Counted from the stretch's first letter, positions 9,116-21,660 are shown. The stretch is DNA of 64,000 nt from Tetraselmis striata (GCA_006384855.1 VCJN01000584.1:1-64000), one strand, 5' to 3'. Numbers and translations are program-made. The notes: a model not told the origin generated them from the sequence alone.

Positions 9116-11310
9116 GACCGGACTGTGATGAACCTGATCCGCACCCTCAGCCCCAAAATCGGCGTTCAAATACTACAAGCAGACGTCGGAGTGGTGACTC
9201 GCCGCCCCCCTAAGCCCGCCGCCGTCGACCCCACTGGACCGAGTGGCACTAGGCGCCCCACTACCACAGGGTCCGTCATCCTACGACTGGCCCGCAGAGA
9301 AACAGCCGCGAGCGTTCTACATACCCAATGGACAGGAGAGGGCACAGCGATCCTCGACCGCTAGGGCCGCCGCTGTTCCACCCGACTGCTCGGAGCGCCG
9401 CACCTCGACGACATCGAGCAACCGGTACACCAGGTGTGGCTCCGATCCCCCTCGTTCAGAGGCCTCACCGAGGCCGAGATGTGGCTGCACCTAACAGAGG
9501 GTCTCCTCCCAGAGTACAACCGACCCCATCCCAACGAAGCGGCGACAGACCAACCGGCGGCGACACTAGCAAACGCCCTGGCACTGCTGGAGTGAGAGCC
9601 TGGGCCGAATACGAGGCCGACACAAACGCAGACGACACCGTCATCTGCCCCCCGACCCGCACACTACTGGCCCTCCTGGAGGTCCGCGAGGAGCTGCCGA
9701 CGGTGGAGCAGTTGGGGGAGGCCAACGCACCTGCCATCAGCCAACGCATCAACACACCTCCAGAGCTTCACCACGCCCAGTGGCTGACGGACACCATGAC
9801 AGCTGCCGGCGTCGAGATGCATGCACCACCACCACACCGAGCCGACACTGCTTCGCGTGGGAGATGACAACCTCTGCGCCATCTCCCTCGGCAAAGAAGA
9901 CGAGGAGTTCGCGGACACCCTGCGCCTGGCTGTGGTCCTCACTTCCCCTGTCGCACTACTGCGGGCGATACGCCTCCGCACCATCGTCATCTTCCTCACG
10001 GAGTCCGAGTTCGACCCCTCGGAGCTGTTCATCCACTCCTTCAGCCAAACGATCCGGGAGGCGGGAGAACTGGGAAGCAACACTGGCCACAACCAGATCC
10101 GACGCGCAGCGATAGGCCTGCGTGAGAAGGCCCGGAAGACCGGCCCAGCGTCCCTCGCCCTACGAGCCGCCGGACGCCCAGTCTACACCCTCACCCTGCA
10201 GCTGACCGCCCACCACCACAGCATCATCGGTGGCACCCGCGGCACCGACAGAACACAACAGTGGCGCAAGACAGTGTCAATAGTGTGCGGGAAGATCAAG
10301 GCCGAGCCAACTCCGGAACCAACCGAGACACGCCCTGCCGACACATCGCCAGCCCCACCACCGGCAAGCCCGAACCAACTGCCACCTCCAGCGACCCCAG
10401 CAGCCCAAACCACACCCCAAGTCCGCGACCCTCCCCCTCCCCCCCCCCCCCCCCCCCCGGATTCGAGCACATACCACCGAGGCGCGGAGCGGTTGCGGAC
10501 GCAGTGGCAGCCATCGACCAGCGCGGAGCAGCAACGGAGCGCGCCCCCATATCGGCCCACCGAGCCCCTGCGCCTACAGCCACAGCCCCAACGGCAACTG
10601 CCATGCATGGAGCGCAGGCGGACGACGAGGAAGAACTCGAACTCAACTACGAGGACACCGACAGCGCCATGGAGGTGGACACCGCCCAGCGTGCAGCAGC
10701 AGTGACACCAGGTCTGGCTGACATGTCCCTCAATTCCCCCCAACGCTCAACAGCGCACCGCACATTCCGGGAGGGCACACCCAATGGCACCACTGAACGA
10801 CTGGCAGAACTCCACCACCTCACCCCCGTAAGCACAGAGCGGCTTGCATAGTCCTCTCTTGCCAGTCTACTCGCAATAGCCGCCGAACTTGCCAGCCTCA
10901 CATCGGAGTCACACCAACAGCGCAACCCACAGCGCCTCTCCATCCAACTAGAACGTCACCCCAACCAGCCCACCCCAGTAGGCAAGGGCAAGTCAGCCAC
11001 AACAGCCAAACATAAGAAGAAGCAGCCTAGGGACCGTATCCGCTCGGACGGCGCCACCCGCAACCGCAACAGGAGCAAGCCGCGTGTCTCCGGCACCCGC
11101 GGCGCAGACAGCGAGTGGGAAACGGACGACGATGCAGCCCAACCGTCTAGCAGCTCGCACCAAACCAGTAAGCTGCTGAGCGAGCCACCGCAACAACCAG
11201 CTCAGCTGACTCAAGAACAAGGCCCACCACAAACCATGTGCCCGGTGCAGCTCATATACCAACACACACCCACAAACTCACCACACACACAGAATACCCA
11301 CCGATGATTC
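9116..11310 (+). CDS. Element X ORF1-like protein, main part (broken)
   Basis: Coding remains run through changing frames. Recognisable blocks shared with copy 2 include SVLHTQWTGEGTAILDR-like residues, ELPTVEQLGEANAPAIS, PTLLRVGDDNLCAISLGKE (~9830-9890), DDEEELELNYEDTDSAMEVD (~10620) and FREGTPNGTTERLAELHHL (~10770). A Pro-rich linker contains a C tract (10438-10458). The C-terminal part (10970-11290) is rich in Lys, Arg and Ser, as in nucleic-acid-binding ORF1 proteins. No zinc knuckle, RRM, RT or nuclease motif was found. Function unknown; an RNA-binding ORF1 role is inferred. Confidence 0.45.
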
Positions 11311-11570
11311 CATCAACCACCACAGGCAACACCTAATAAATTATATATCGGAGGGCATCGCAGCCCCCACCAACCATACTAGCCGGCTCAGCGGTGGATA
11401 AATACTGAGCACCACATAGCTATACCGGCCAGCCCCCTTCCCCCATCTCACCTTCGTAGCCGCAGGCGGGACGCTTCGGCTGCCTTAGCTTGCATGATGA
11501 GCTCTGAATGGGATAGGCCTGACTTAGGTAGGGACAACATGGGGGCGTTGTTGTCCTAGCTTCAGCCCAC

Positions 11571-11735
11571 TGGAAGGAGGAGGGGCTTGGGCACACTGGA
11601 GGAAGGCCGTTAGCTTGAGCTGTAATTACACCTAGTGTTCCCTATCATGGTCAGAGATAGCAGGTCCTAAGCACCACTCAGTCTGGGCTAGTGGATGCAG
11701 CAGACTAGCAATTGTAATCAATTTCAATTTCAATG
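11571..11735 (+). mobile_element. 3' tail of element X copy 1 (tail family, copy B)
   Basis: It carries the shared tail: GGAAGGAGGAGGGGCTTGGG, GAGCTGTAATTACACC, ACTCAGTCTGGGCTAGTGG, then TTGTAATCAATTTCAATTTCAAT. Copy 2 has the same tail, with the longer shared text GGCACACTGGAGGAAGGCCG, so copies B and C belong to one family while A and D are more distant. Confidence 0.75.
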
Positions 11736-11744
11736 TACGTCAAT

Positions 11745-12885
11745 GATTACGGAAAACACAGCGTGTAACGACCGTTGATGCCACGACGCCATGCTGCGAG
11801 GACATGCGGACAAGGTTGAAGTGTCTTGCGGGACAGCAAGTGGCCACCCCGACGACACGGATGTCCTCCTCCGTCATCGCCGATTTGTTGCGGTAGGCGT
11901 AGTTGTCGTCGTTGACAACCGTGACGAGCAACGGCTATGGTGCCGCGAGCGTGTTCACCTCAGCACCGCCTAACCTCAAGAGTTGACTTATGCGAGAAGG
12001 TGCTACACTGCGGGAGCCCTGAAGGCTTGTACTGCGACTCGACTTCGGGTTTCGAGGTTTATCCCCCCCCCCCCCCCCCCCAACGGGGACCCCCTAGATC
12101 CAATTCCTTGCCGTGCGCATGGCTACCCCCCGTTAGACGTTTCGCTGGGACGTTTCACGAAAACGTCCCAGCTGCAAAGCCAGCATGGCAAAAACGGAAA
12201 ACGACCTCGGCCGCACGCGTAGGGAAAAGGAAAAGTGGAAAACCACATTACCGAGGAGTTTTCTGTCGCTGCATGATGTTGTAACGTATGTGCGCGGAAC
12301 GACCACTCACTACCGGGTGGAAGAACCTCGGTGCGGACTTGTTCAATCTGTATGACCCTCGCGCGCACAAGTACGCGAAGCCGCTGCCGAAGACCGCAGC
12401 GAGCTGGAAGATGGCAGACAAGTTGTTGCTGGCTATCCGCCCAAGAAGCTCCCCGGCCGGGAGCGCATGGCTCGCGGGCGATGGGGCAGACCGTACTGAA
12501 ACCCGATGGTACCGGGTACCTAACCGATTAAACCCACTAACATATTGTACGGCTCGCTCTAGGACAGTTAAAATTGGTAGGAAACCCCATAAATACGCGT
12601 TTAGATCATACACGCCGCCGGCTTCATCCGCCGAAGGACATGCCAGGCCAAGGCGCACCACCTACCGCCGCGGCCTTGGTGGCCGCCGCCGCTACACGAA
12701 TTCGAATATATTCGAGTTCGAGGGCGTATTGCGTGTCCCGCGCGCATATCATTTGCGAATGATAAAAAGTTGGAGTCGCCTGCGGGTGCTGTACCGTCGG
12801 CCCGGTAGGTGCCGCGGCGGGTGCCGCGGTTCCTACAGCGGGCGCACACCGCACGCGCGCGTTTCATTGACGGACGACAACCTCT
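11745..12885. other. No recognisable gene; spacer with unassigned ORF
   Basis: The stretch holds a C tract at 12063-12081 and a 241-codon frame from 12288 that reads into the LINE fragment downstream. Its first ~60 codons (ADLFNLYDPRAHKYAKPLPK) look less random than the surroundings, but they match no family I know. It may be a remnant of another repeat. Confidence 0.35.
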
Positions 12886-12896
12886 GCCCACTACAT

Positions 12897-13980
12897 TTTT
12901 TTCGCCCCCGGGACAGGACTGGCACTAGTGAAACCCTTGCAGCGTCTCTACGACGGCCGTTTAGGCAGCAATCCAGTTACGGAAAGCCCTGGGTAGGCGA
13001 CGCTCCGTTATAGTCATCAATCAAATTGCCGAAGCATTCTGCAAGACTAATTGGAGGCCAGTGACGGAATTTCCAACACTGTTGAATCACCGTCTAAAAC
13101 ACTGCCATAAAAAATACCCGGCACTGACCACGAAAGGTCCGCCCTACCCGTTTGGGCGTCGGCCCATTCGAGTAATGCGAGTTGGGGCAAGCCCCAACCC
13201 GCGGAGCAAAGCATTTCGGGAGTGCGATACATGTGCAACAAAAAAGGCAATGTGAGGGAGGGCCCGACGCCATAGCCGGAAAATTTTCCCATTCCCAGTA
13301 AAATCCAGGGCGCCGTGAAGGGAGGGGGGACCCCGCCCAAAATAAAGGCAGTTAAGTCCTCAGGTGTTGACGCAATATCTTGACTACTAATAAAATCCCT
13401 GAACTCCGGAACTAACAACCCAAAATTATGATGGTGATACCCCCACCGCGGGCACTCCACCAACATATGTTCGATAGTCTCAGATTCACCTCCGCCACAT
13501 GCATGCAGGGCAGTGTTCAAGGAACCGCTCAGGCATGGCATGAATCCGGGCCAATCGGCGGGCAGTGGGAAATACTCGGGTGCGTAATTGTATCATAATG
13601 TGCAACCCGGCCACAACCCCCGCGGGGACACCCACACCGTACTGTGGCAACGGGTTTGACGCATAAGACGCCTGGACATATATACCTAAGGTGTTATTGC
13701 GTGCTAACGATGCCGACGATTCGTAACGCGCCCACACCGATGCCTTTACTAGTTTAGCGGCATCGCGCGCGGCTAGTGACCTCCACTCAAGTGGAAGGTG
13801 CGCCCCCTCAGCTAGCCCTATGTTCGCCCTAGCTAGTCGATCTAACCACCGCACAGTCCCTGACGTCCACGTGTTAGGGCGCGCCCGACTTGGCTGATCT
13901 ACTAAATGGGTTATACATGTATGCAAGTCGGATGCTTTAAGGAACGCCCGAGCCCGTGCCGCAGCGGCCGTAGCCTCTAT
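12897..13980 (-). mobile_element. 5'-truncated copy of the poly(A) LINE
   Basis: This copy is nearly identical to the 3' 1.1 kb of the LINE at 32608 and encodes the post-RT C-terminal part (for example WTSGTVRWLDRLARANIGLA and a C-x-x-C ... H-x4-C cluster, which here carries a short insertion). It ends in T7 on the plus strand, which is the poly(A) tail. GCCCACTACAT (12886-12896) and GCCCACGACAT (13981-13991) flank it and are a target duplication with one mismatch. The 5' truncation is typical of target-primed insertion. It does not encode a working protein. Confidence 0.85.
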
Positions 13981-14164
13981 GCCCACGACATACCGCCGGT
14001 ACCTTCGGCATAAGACATGCCTTCGGCAATTTGTTGACTACATGTATAACGGAACTTCGTTTACCCAGGCCAAGTGCCGTTGTACTTACCTGCTTACTTT
14101 ACTCGCCTACTGTCCGAACGATACAACGTGAACTATCACGTTCGTTCGCCACATCCGCGAAAGA

Positions 14165-14283
14165 TGCCCTCGTTTACCCAGGGACGATTGCCGTAACTCG
14201 ATCGCTGCCTGACTAAACGGCAGTCGTAGAGACGCTGCAACGGTTGCACTGGTGCCAGTCCTGACCCAGGGGCGGAAAAAAAA
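14165..14283 (+). mobile_element. Short 3' end of the same LINE family
   Basis: TTTACCCAGGGACGATTGCCG through GTCGTAGAGACGCTGCAA and GGTGCCAGTCCTGACCC to A8 (14276-14283) matches, with scattered differences, the last ~120 bases of the LINEs ending at 12897 and 32608. It lies in the opposite orientation to both and is older, judging by its divergence. Confidence 0.7.
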
Positions 14284-15724
14284 GGACTACAGCAACTACC
14301 CTGTAGTGACGAATACTACAGGAATCATAATATTTGCGACTGACGCTACACAGGGTAGTGTACACTGCCAGCATCCATGCGGTATCGTACAGGTAATACT
14401 TGCTGACAGAGCTCTCAACGGCGGTGCACTCTCGAGACTGCTACCCTGTAGAGTGATACCTGGCGACTATCCATGCCTTGTCTACCCGCCGCCTTGCATT
14501 ATCTTCACCTCCTGGCGCAATATCTTGGTGGTGCTTCAGCGCCCGCTCGAAAGCCGGAGGTGCGGCTAGCGCCCCACCCCCTCCCCTCACCCCCCCCCCC
14601 CCCCCCCCCTTTGCCCGTCGTTGCTGGGCGCCGCGTGAGCTTTTGTGTCGCTGATGTATGTATTATCCGCAGTTCCGCACTGCTTGCGCGCTCATGACGC
14701 CACTGCGGTAACTACTAAGGGTTCCTGGTACTCGTACCTTGATTTCAGACGAAATGTATCCAACTTGAACTTGCAACCCGAGCCAGCACGATGGCACCTA
14801 CACTCTGCTCCCCCAAGCGGTCCTTACCTGGATGTTGGCAGGGTTTGTGTTCATTCAAAAGCGAGGATGATCGAGCTTTGCTTGCTTGCGTCGATAGCGC
14901 CAAGTGCGTTTGCGCAAGTGCACCGGACGCGGAATGGAGAGCTCGAAGCGTAGGTGGGATGTCCGGTACCCTGTACTACACGGCGCATGTGAAACCAGTA
15001 CGGGATACTGGCAGAAGTTCATTTTACCACATCAGCGCAACAGTTCGATTTGCGATCACGGCTATGATAAAATTTGTCATTTTCCTGTTGTTCGGTTTAC
15101 TTCCACGCCGACTGTAGTTCGGTCCTGCGAGCCGGAGTACTGCTTCGTGCTGACTGAGCGGCACAGCTATCAGCGGAGTCGCTTCGTCTCCGCGGTTTCC
15201 CTACCCACACCGCGAGTACGAAGCTGCCTTGCTGCTGCCTTACAAGGTGACGAGCGACATATATTATTTATGGCAGACAGAACACACTTTACCTGGATTA
15301 GGCATGTGTAAAAGTCGAGGGCCGTTCGCCATCGCCTGGAGTGTCGTTGAGGCGCGCCAGGGGAGGGGGTTACCCTTTGACATGCCTTGATTTGTCCCTA
15401 CCTCCGCCTTTGTCGGGTTCGCGCCCCTTTGAATGGTATTGTATATAATGGACCGTGCTTCCCTGCTGCTCGCTGGAGCTCGCCGACTGGCTGCCTATCT
15501 CCGCACACAGAGCCTTACCAGCGTGCTCAGGGATCCCGTCTCCCGTCCCCAAGTCTCATACCTCTATCCCCCGTTTCCCGACATGTGTTGCGCCGGCGGC
15601 CCTTCACCACGATTGACCTGGTCTTGCCACCACCAGCGCACAGCCAGGTGCGCGGGATTGCCATATTGAGACTTAACGTGTCTGTGCGTGTGTGTGAACG
15701 TTTCTCAGATAGTGCGTATACATC
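14284..15724. other. No recognisable gene; spacer upstream of the DUF202 gene
   Basis: Short overlapping frames only, with a C tract at about 14589-14608. The ~100 bases before the next ATG hold no clear TATA box. The promoter of the downstream gene presumably lies here but is not visible as a motif. Confidence 0.4.
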
Positions 15725-16369
15725 ATGTCTGGGTACTACCAGCCTCCACAGCCAACGCCTCACGACAATGCGGGAGGCGTTTACTACCAAGGCCGTCCGC
15801 AGCAGTTTTTCCGGCAGATGACTATGCCTGTCACGGAAGATGGGCACATTCTGGTGGAGATGCCTGGCGGCCAGGTGGGCTACTACGAGTTTGACGACGC
15901 GGGCGGCCATTCCTCGGTTAAGAATGCAAAGTACGTGGAGCAGAAGGAAGACAAGAAGACGCTCGTCGCAATGGACCCTTCTCTGCTGATGGGTATGGAA
16001 CGGACTCTGTTCTCGTCGCTGAATGTGGGGACGCTTGTGAGTGTCATGGGCATGGGGCTGATGGCTGTCGGCAAGAAAGAGGTGGTTGGGACAGATCCAA
16101 ACACTCAGGGCATCTTCCTCTCCGCTGCTGGAATTGCGTTCTGCGTGGGTAGCTACTGCCTTCACGTATGGCGCATACACAGGCTGATCAAGGGCAAGGT
16201 GCTGGCGCGCTTCGATTCTCAGCTGTGGGCTGGCGCTCTTGCGCTGCTGATTGTGTTTGCGTTTGCTGCGGAGGTGTATTATGCGCTAAAGTATCCGTAC
16301 TTGGCTCGCTCTGTAGCTGTGGAGGTCAAGCCGTCCGTCCCTGTCCCTACAGCTACAGGAGCGATGTAG
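15725..16369 (+). CDS. DUF202/VTC1-like three-helix membrane protein
   Basis: A single exon of 214 codons. Residues 1-80 are soluble, with a Tyr/Gln/Pro-rich start and an acidic-Gly patch. The DUF202 core follows: the diagnostic E-R-T at 92-94 (MERTLFSSLN), then membrane segments at about 97-116, 129-147 and 167-186, with a basic loop (HVWRIHRLIKGK, 147-158) between helices 2 and 3. The same three-helix unit forms the membrane part of yeast VTC polyphosphate polymerase subunits such as Vtc1, which sit in vacuolar or acidocalcisome membranes. It has no SPX or catalytic VTC domain, so it would be an accessory or channel subunit if that link holds. The N-terminal extension is longer than in Vtc1. 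Start chosen at the first Met in frame. A role in polyphosphate handling is inferred from family only. Confidence 0.75.
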   Translation: MSGYYQPPQPTPHDNAGGVYYQGRPQQFFRQMTMPVTEDGHILVEMPGGQVGYYEFDDAGGHSSVKNAKYVEQKEDKKTLVAMDPSLLMGMERTLFSSLNVGTLVSVMGMGLMAVGKKEVVGTDPNTQGIFLSAAGIAFCVGSYCLHVWRIHRLIKGKVLARFDSQLWAGALALLIVFAFAAEVYYALKYPYLARSVAVEVKPSVPVPTATGAM

Positions 16370-18031
16370 GCGTGCTCTCACCTTCCCCCACACTTAAACT
16401 ATTAATACGCAGTGAGATACAGTGAGACTTAAATGAGCTCGATGCAAGGTTTTAAAATTGTAGTCACCTTCACGCATGTTGGCCGCCAAAGCCATGTGTG
16501 CCATGCTCACAGAAGTCTGCGGACATTAGTCACAGGCAGGTGGGCGGCATTGCAACTGGCAATGGCGCACAATCTTTCATACAACGATAGCCGACCAAAG
16601 CCTCAGGATACCCAGCTTGCGGCGCGGCTCCATTGCTGGTTTACCGTGCTGGAGAGCACCCTGCCCCCGTCCCCATCACCTTGTCTACCAGCCATGATAT
16701 TCAATGTTGGGTTCTAGGGTTCTAGACCCTACACGGCCGTCCTCGCGGCTCCTCGCAGGCCGCACAACCATGCCTCGCTACATGCACTCGCTTCCATCTC
16801 CTGGGATACCGGTAGCTTGCAAAGCATGCGCAGAAATGAAAAAACCATGCACTCCAGGCCATTAGGCCGCGCAAAAGCCAATTCATTACGGGCCTGCAGC
16901 CGCTGCGCTGCAATGCAATTATACACTATGCATGTAAGGCGCGGTCCAGCCCCATCCTGCCTGCTAGTTGCGAATATGTAACGAAAACGCACTATGCGCA
17001 AACTTCACTTCGCTATAAATGGATATGACAACTACGAGTATTCCCTGATACTACTTCAGTACTACAAAGAATATCACATTTACTCCTGGACGCAAAGAAT
17101 ATTCGATGCAACATTTGTTTGGTATTACGCGTTTTAGGTGTAAACAAATGGCACGGTAGGGGGCACCTGGATGGAATTGTAAGCTGGGCTCGCCAAGTCG
17201 ATTCTAAAATGAATTGAATGGAGCGCGATGCAAAAAGGGTACCGCTGACACTTGATGGGTCGCAATAAATAATGAAACGATATGTTACATCAAGTTTTAT
17301 GTAGCATTCCTTGCAACGTGTGTTGTAATGTATCCGTGATGTACTCTGACATAGTATCAGATGAGCGTCTTGTCCTTCCTCATGAGGTGAAGGAAAACAT
17401 TTACAGCGAATCCAAAGCGTGGCTGCACTACATGAATCGTATTTGCGCCCCTCATGGGGCTGGTCAGCCCAAGAACCGCCAGAAGGAGTCACTCTGCTGG
17501 GAACATGCATGTGGCGGTAGCATGACTGCGCAAGGGGCTGCCGGGGGGTGGCTGCCGTGATGGGTCTGCACTAGCAAGTCGGCAGCGGCCCAGCACCAAA
17601 TCCACGCAGGCGGATGCAGTGGCAACAACGCGGAGCCCAGTGGGGCCATATTTACAGAAGGGGGGGGGGGGGGGGGGGGGGGGGATAGGAGCACGTAGCT
17701 TTTCAGAAGCACATGTGTGAAAACGTGGGGGGTTGGATCCACACCCGAGTGCTGGATAGAAAGGACTGCAGAGGATGGAGGATGGCCAAGCGTGGGACAG
17801 TGTTGCGGCCGTGCCGAGCAAGGTGATCTTCGCAGCAGAAGACGAGGCCGGATTCTCCGCTCACACTGACAGATGTGCGGGAGTTTGAAGGACACCAATC
17901 TCTGGAGTTTGCAGGGTTTCTAGGGTATTTGATTTGGGTTTCAAGATTTGGGTTGGGTTTTGCTCCTGAAACTGCAGATACAACGCTCTCTCCCATCGCA
18001 GCCAGGTGCTGTCTTCGCTGGTGGGCTGGGC
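16370..18031. other. Intergenic region between convergent genes
   Basis: This lies between the DUF202 gene (+) and the coiled-coil gene (-). It contains a 25-base G tract at 17660-17684. TTACA at 17651-17655 would read TGTAA on the minus strand, a possible polyadenylation signal about 380 bases past the coiled-coil stop. A 92-codon frame at 17282-17560 is not recognised. Confidence 0.45.
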
Positions 18032-20272
18032 TCAGGATGGCGGCGCCAGCTGGGTGCGCAGCTCCGCGACAATGGCCTCCAGGTTGCCAGCCATACTGGC
18101 CTCCACCGCCTTGTCGGCCTGCCCCAGGATGGCGGCCGTCTCGTCGCGCAGGAAGCCCTGCAGCCTCACCAGCAGCGCCTGCACCCGGCCGTTGTGACCC
18201 ACAAAGGCGTCAAACAGCCCGCGAGCGCGCTCCAGCTTGCCCAGCAGCCCACGGCGCTCCGCGTCCCACGCGGCCGCCTCTGTCTGCAGCGCCTCCTGCT
18301 GCTGGCGGATCTTCGCCTCCAGCTCGCCCACCTGTCCGCGCAGGCTCTCCACCTCCGCCTCCCGCGCCGCCAGCGCTGCTGCCAGCTGCTCGCGCTCCGC
18401 GCCCAGCTCTGTCAGCGCTGCCTCGGCTGTGACTGCCGCGCCGGCTGCCTCAGCCAGGCGCCGCGCCGTGTCGTTGCGCTCACGGTCTGCTGCCGCCGCC
18501 CTGTCCATGACAGCCATGCCGCAAAACTTATCAGCCACCGCCCCATACACCTTGAACGCCTTGAAACATCTACACTATTTATAAAATAACACACACACAC
18601 ACACTGTATCCACAGGAAATGTTACAGCGGGGGTATGCACAGAGCAGGGGCTGCGGTATTTAACACCCATGCAGGTGGCCACTGAGTGACACTGACTGAC
18701 ATTAGACCATTCTCATATTCTGGCTTGTCGTATATTGGCAGCTGCAGTATCGACGAGAAGGCGCAAAAGAGGCACAAGCCAGGAAGTCGGAGAGGGGATT
18801 TGCCAGAGTGTAAAGACTGTGGAGGCGGTAGGGACACGGGAGGGGTGGGAGGGGTTAATGGCGCACCGGGCGTTTGCGTCCTTCACAGCTGCGCCCAGAG
18901 CCTCCACCTCCTCGCCCAGCTTTTTGATGCGATCCGTCTGGGCGGCTTGCCCCTCGAGCGCCTTGACCAGCTCATCCCGAACAGCTGCCTTGTCAGCCCG
19001 CAGCCTGGCCGCCGCCGCCTCCACGTCCGCCAGTTGGGCAGCGATGCCCTTCAGCTTGGCGCCCGCGCGGTCGCCCGCCTCGGTGAGCGATGCCTTGTCG
19101 GCCTGCAGCCGCAGCACCTTGCTCTCGCTGCGCGACAGCGCGCCCTCCAGCTTCGCTGCCTGAGCCTCCAGCGCCTTGACGCTCGAGCTGCGGCTGTGCA
19201 ACTCCTCGCTGGTTCGCGCTAGCTCTTGGGTGGTAGCGTACAGCTGCGCCTCAAACTTGGCCAGCTTGGCCTGCCAACAGGGTAAGAGGCTGGGGTCAGA
19301 GCGCGCTAGTTGCAGCGACGGGTGGGACCCAGTTGACTGGCGGTGTGCTCAGACAGTGCACACCCAAGAAAGAGGGGAGCTGGAGAAGTAGGGGGGGGGG
19401 GGGGGGGGGGGGGGTTTACCGCAGAGGCCTTGGCGTCTTTCTCCGCTGCCGCCGCAACGTCCTTGAGCGTCTGCGCCTGCGTGGTGGCCTGCCCCAGTTC
19501 CAGCTTCTTCGCGGTCAGGCGGTCCTCCATGCCGCGAAGAGTGTCGCGCAGCCCCGCCACCGTGCCCTGCTGCGCGTCCACCATAGCCGCCAGCTCCGCG
19601 GTGCGCGCCTCGTAGAAATCGACCACCTCGCGGCGTGCCTCCTCGATCGCGGAGCCGTGCTTGGCGTTGTACGAGTTCAGCGCCGACTGCAGCTCCGCAG
19701 TCGCGAGGGTGATGGTGCCCACGTATTTCTGGGCGCAGTACGACGGCTTGGCCTGCCCTTCGGGCACACCTACACACAGACACGCGCCAAGCAATCAGCG
19801 ACTACGATGTTACTTCCAGCCCTCTCACCGCAACCCCGATCCCTCTCCCGCCGGGCGTACTGGTGCAGTTGGCCACCAGCTCTGCCGGCAGCCCCGAGAA
19901 CGGATCGGCACCGCAGGTGCCGCCACCGCCGGCGCGCGGCCAGAAGCCGTTCATCATCCCGACCGTCATCGCTGCTGTCAGCAGCGTGTATGCTAGCTTC
20001 TCGGTGAGGCCGAGCTTTCGCGCGGCGCGCTCCTGCTAGAGGCAGAGCAGCGGGGCCAGGGTGATCTCAGCGGGGGCGGAAGGTGCTGAGCCGGGCCTGC
20101 TCCGAAGAAGAATTTCCTCTCCCCGTTCCCGTTGGGAGCGGTCGCGGCGACTCGCCTGCTCGATGGACGCGATGCCGAGCTTGGTGGCGGCGGCGCTACG
20201 CTCCGCCATCTGTTCCGGAGTTAATCTCCCCCTATGGAAGGGGATGCTCTTGGTCGTCGCTCCGCTTGCCAT
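18032..20272 (-). CDS. Split gene for a coiled-coil protein with one membrane segment
   Basis: Read on the minus strand from ATG 20272 (MASGATTKSIPFHRGR). Exons with good boundaries are 19861-~20040, 19420-19769, 18887-19270 and 18032-18559. The introns 19770-19860 (GTACG...TAG), 19271-19419 (GTAAAC...CAG) and 18560-18886 (GTGAAG...AAG) keep frame. The junction between the first exon and ERAARKLGLTEK is unclear and may need a GC donor. A hydrophobic segment, AYTLLTAAMTVGMMNGFW, precedes a Cys-containing stretch. The remaining ~400 residues are long Ala/Glu/Leu/Arg heptads (for example QADKASLTEAGDRAGAKLKG and LAAREAEVESLRGQVGELEA). I recognise no family. A membrane-tethered structural or tethering protein is a reasonable guess only. 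The second large intron begins with a 24-base C tract on the coding strand. Confidence 0.7.
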
Positions 20273-21170
20273 TGCTGTCTGACTGCAAAGAAAGCGCGCG
20301 CGCGCGCGGGGGGGGGGGGGGTCAGAGGAGGTACAGCACCCGCTGCCCCAGCACGCGAGAGCACAGCACCCGCTGCCAGGCCCAAGCGTCGCGGCGGCAC
20401 GATGCCGCAGCTGATGGTGGCAACCGAACGTGTCACGTCGCAACGCGGATCTGTCGAACCCAGGCTATCGCAGGCTCTCCATATCCGCTCAAGTGTGCCA
20501 CCGGGTGTAAAAAGTGGTCCTGTTACCAGCGGCTGCCAGCGGTATCTTTTTTCTCGTGCGGCGGCGTCGGGCGGGGTGGCGGGGCGTAGGCAACAGCACT
20601 GTTCCCAATGGAGTCTTCCGTTCCAGGGCCTAGAAGGAGGGTGGGCGGGGGCAGAAGGAGGAAGGCAGCTCGGTATGGTATCCGTTGTGCTGGTGTCAAG
20701 CTCCCCCCCCCCCCCCCCCCCCCCCTCCGCGGCCCTACCCTAGAAGCGGCTGGGTCGGACTGGCCGGAGGTTTGACCGCGCTGACTGCCCCGGGCCGGTG
20801 ACCCCGCACCCGCCGCGAGCATCGCAAAGACATCAAGCCAATGAACTTTTTGGTTACAGGGAGAGCGTCCGGAGAATGCACGCAAAGTACATCAAGCCAA
20901 TCATGCATGCACTAACCCATAGCGACTAAAAAGTGTTGAAATGTGACGGATAATAAGCTGACTCAGATTATATCTGCTGTTGTTTTAGGTGCCCCCCCCC
21001 TTTTATTTTGCCCCCCCTTTTTATAATATTACTTTACGCTGAAGCAATACTAAAGAACTTTGAAAGGGTTGTATGCACGCATGTGGCTCAAAATGAGTTG
21101 GCGCAACATCAATAATATTGGCAGCCAAGCAACAATACTAGAGCATGCATAAGAGCAACAACGAAGCATT
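20273..21170. other. No recognisable gene; C/G tracts
   Basis: GC-rich spacer upstream of the coiled-coil gene, with an alternating GC run followed by G12 (about 20298-20320) and a C tract at 20702-20725. The promoter of the minus-strand gene should be here, but no motif stands out. Confidence 0.4.
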
Positions 21171-21176
21171 CATAAT

Positions 21177-21660
21177 CTATATGGCAACCAATAGATTGCA
21201 TACATAAAATAGAGAGCATGGTGTAAATTTCTGCAGGTGGGAGCTATTCGCGGACGAAGTCATCAACATTGCCCCGAAAGGGTTCACCCATGCGGGTTGA
21301 GCACAACACACGGGCCGCTCGATGACGAACTTCAGGAATCGCGACGACATGAACTCTAGTACCGTGTCAATGGCCGAGTCGGTTAAGAACATAGTGCAAT
21401 CTCGGTCTTTGCGAAGGTTGCTTGTCGCTCGAGGACGAGGACGTTGCGTCGGGTTCAGGCACGTTCTTGTGACTTAACAGACACTCCTCTGGCAATGCAT
21501 GGCAGGTAGTCCGCGGGGAGATTGAAGACAAGAAGGTCCATGAACGTCGTGCAGCCGTCAACCCACTTTCCGGTGCCATACTTAATCCACGTATATTCCG
21601 AGACTTGTTTGGTGTCCACCCATATGGTGATGCATAGATTGGCTGCGTCTTGCGGCATGG
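21177..21660 (-). other. Unassigned minus-strand coding-like remnant
   Basis: The frame from 21658 (MPQDAANLCITIWVDTKQVS ... YTWIKYGTGKW) and the following frames have low-bias, protein-like composition with several Trp, Cys and Phe, unlike the surrounding chance ORFs. No family is recognised. It could be a worn transposon gene. Confidence 0.25.

Larger units (their letters stand above)
4089..11735 (+). mobile_element. Element X copy 1: ORF1-only LINE-like retroelement, split by a DNA transposon
   Basis: The 5' part (4089-4605) and 3' part (9112-11735) together match copy 2 (26818-30216, minus strand) along their length, including the start AACTTCTCAC and the (CAATTT)n tail. The 4.5-kb gap is the Ginger-type transposon 4606-9111. 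Without it the element is about 3.1 kb. TACGCCAAT (4076-4084) and TACGTCAAT (11736-11744) are a possible degraded target duplication. I find no reverse transcriptase or endonuclease motif, so the element is probably mobilised in trans. Copy 1 is decayed. Confidence 0.65.
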
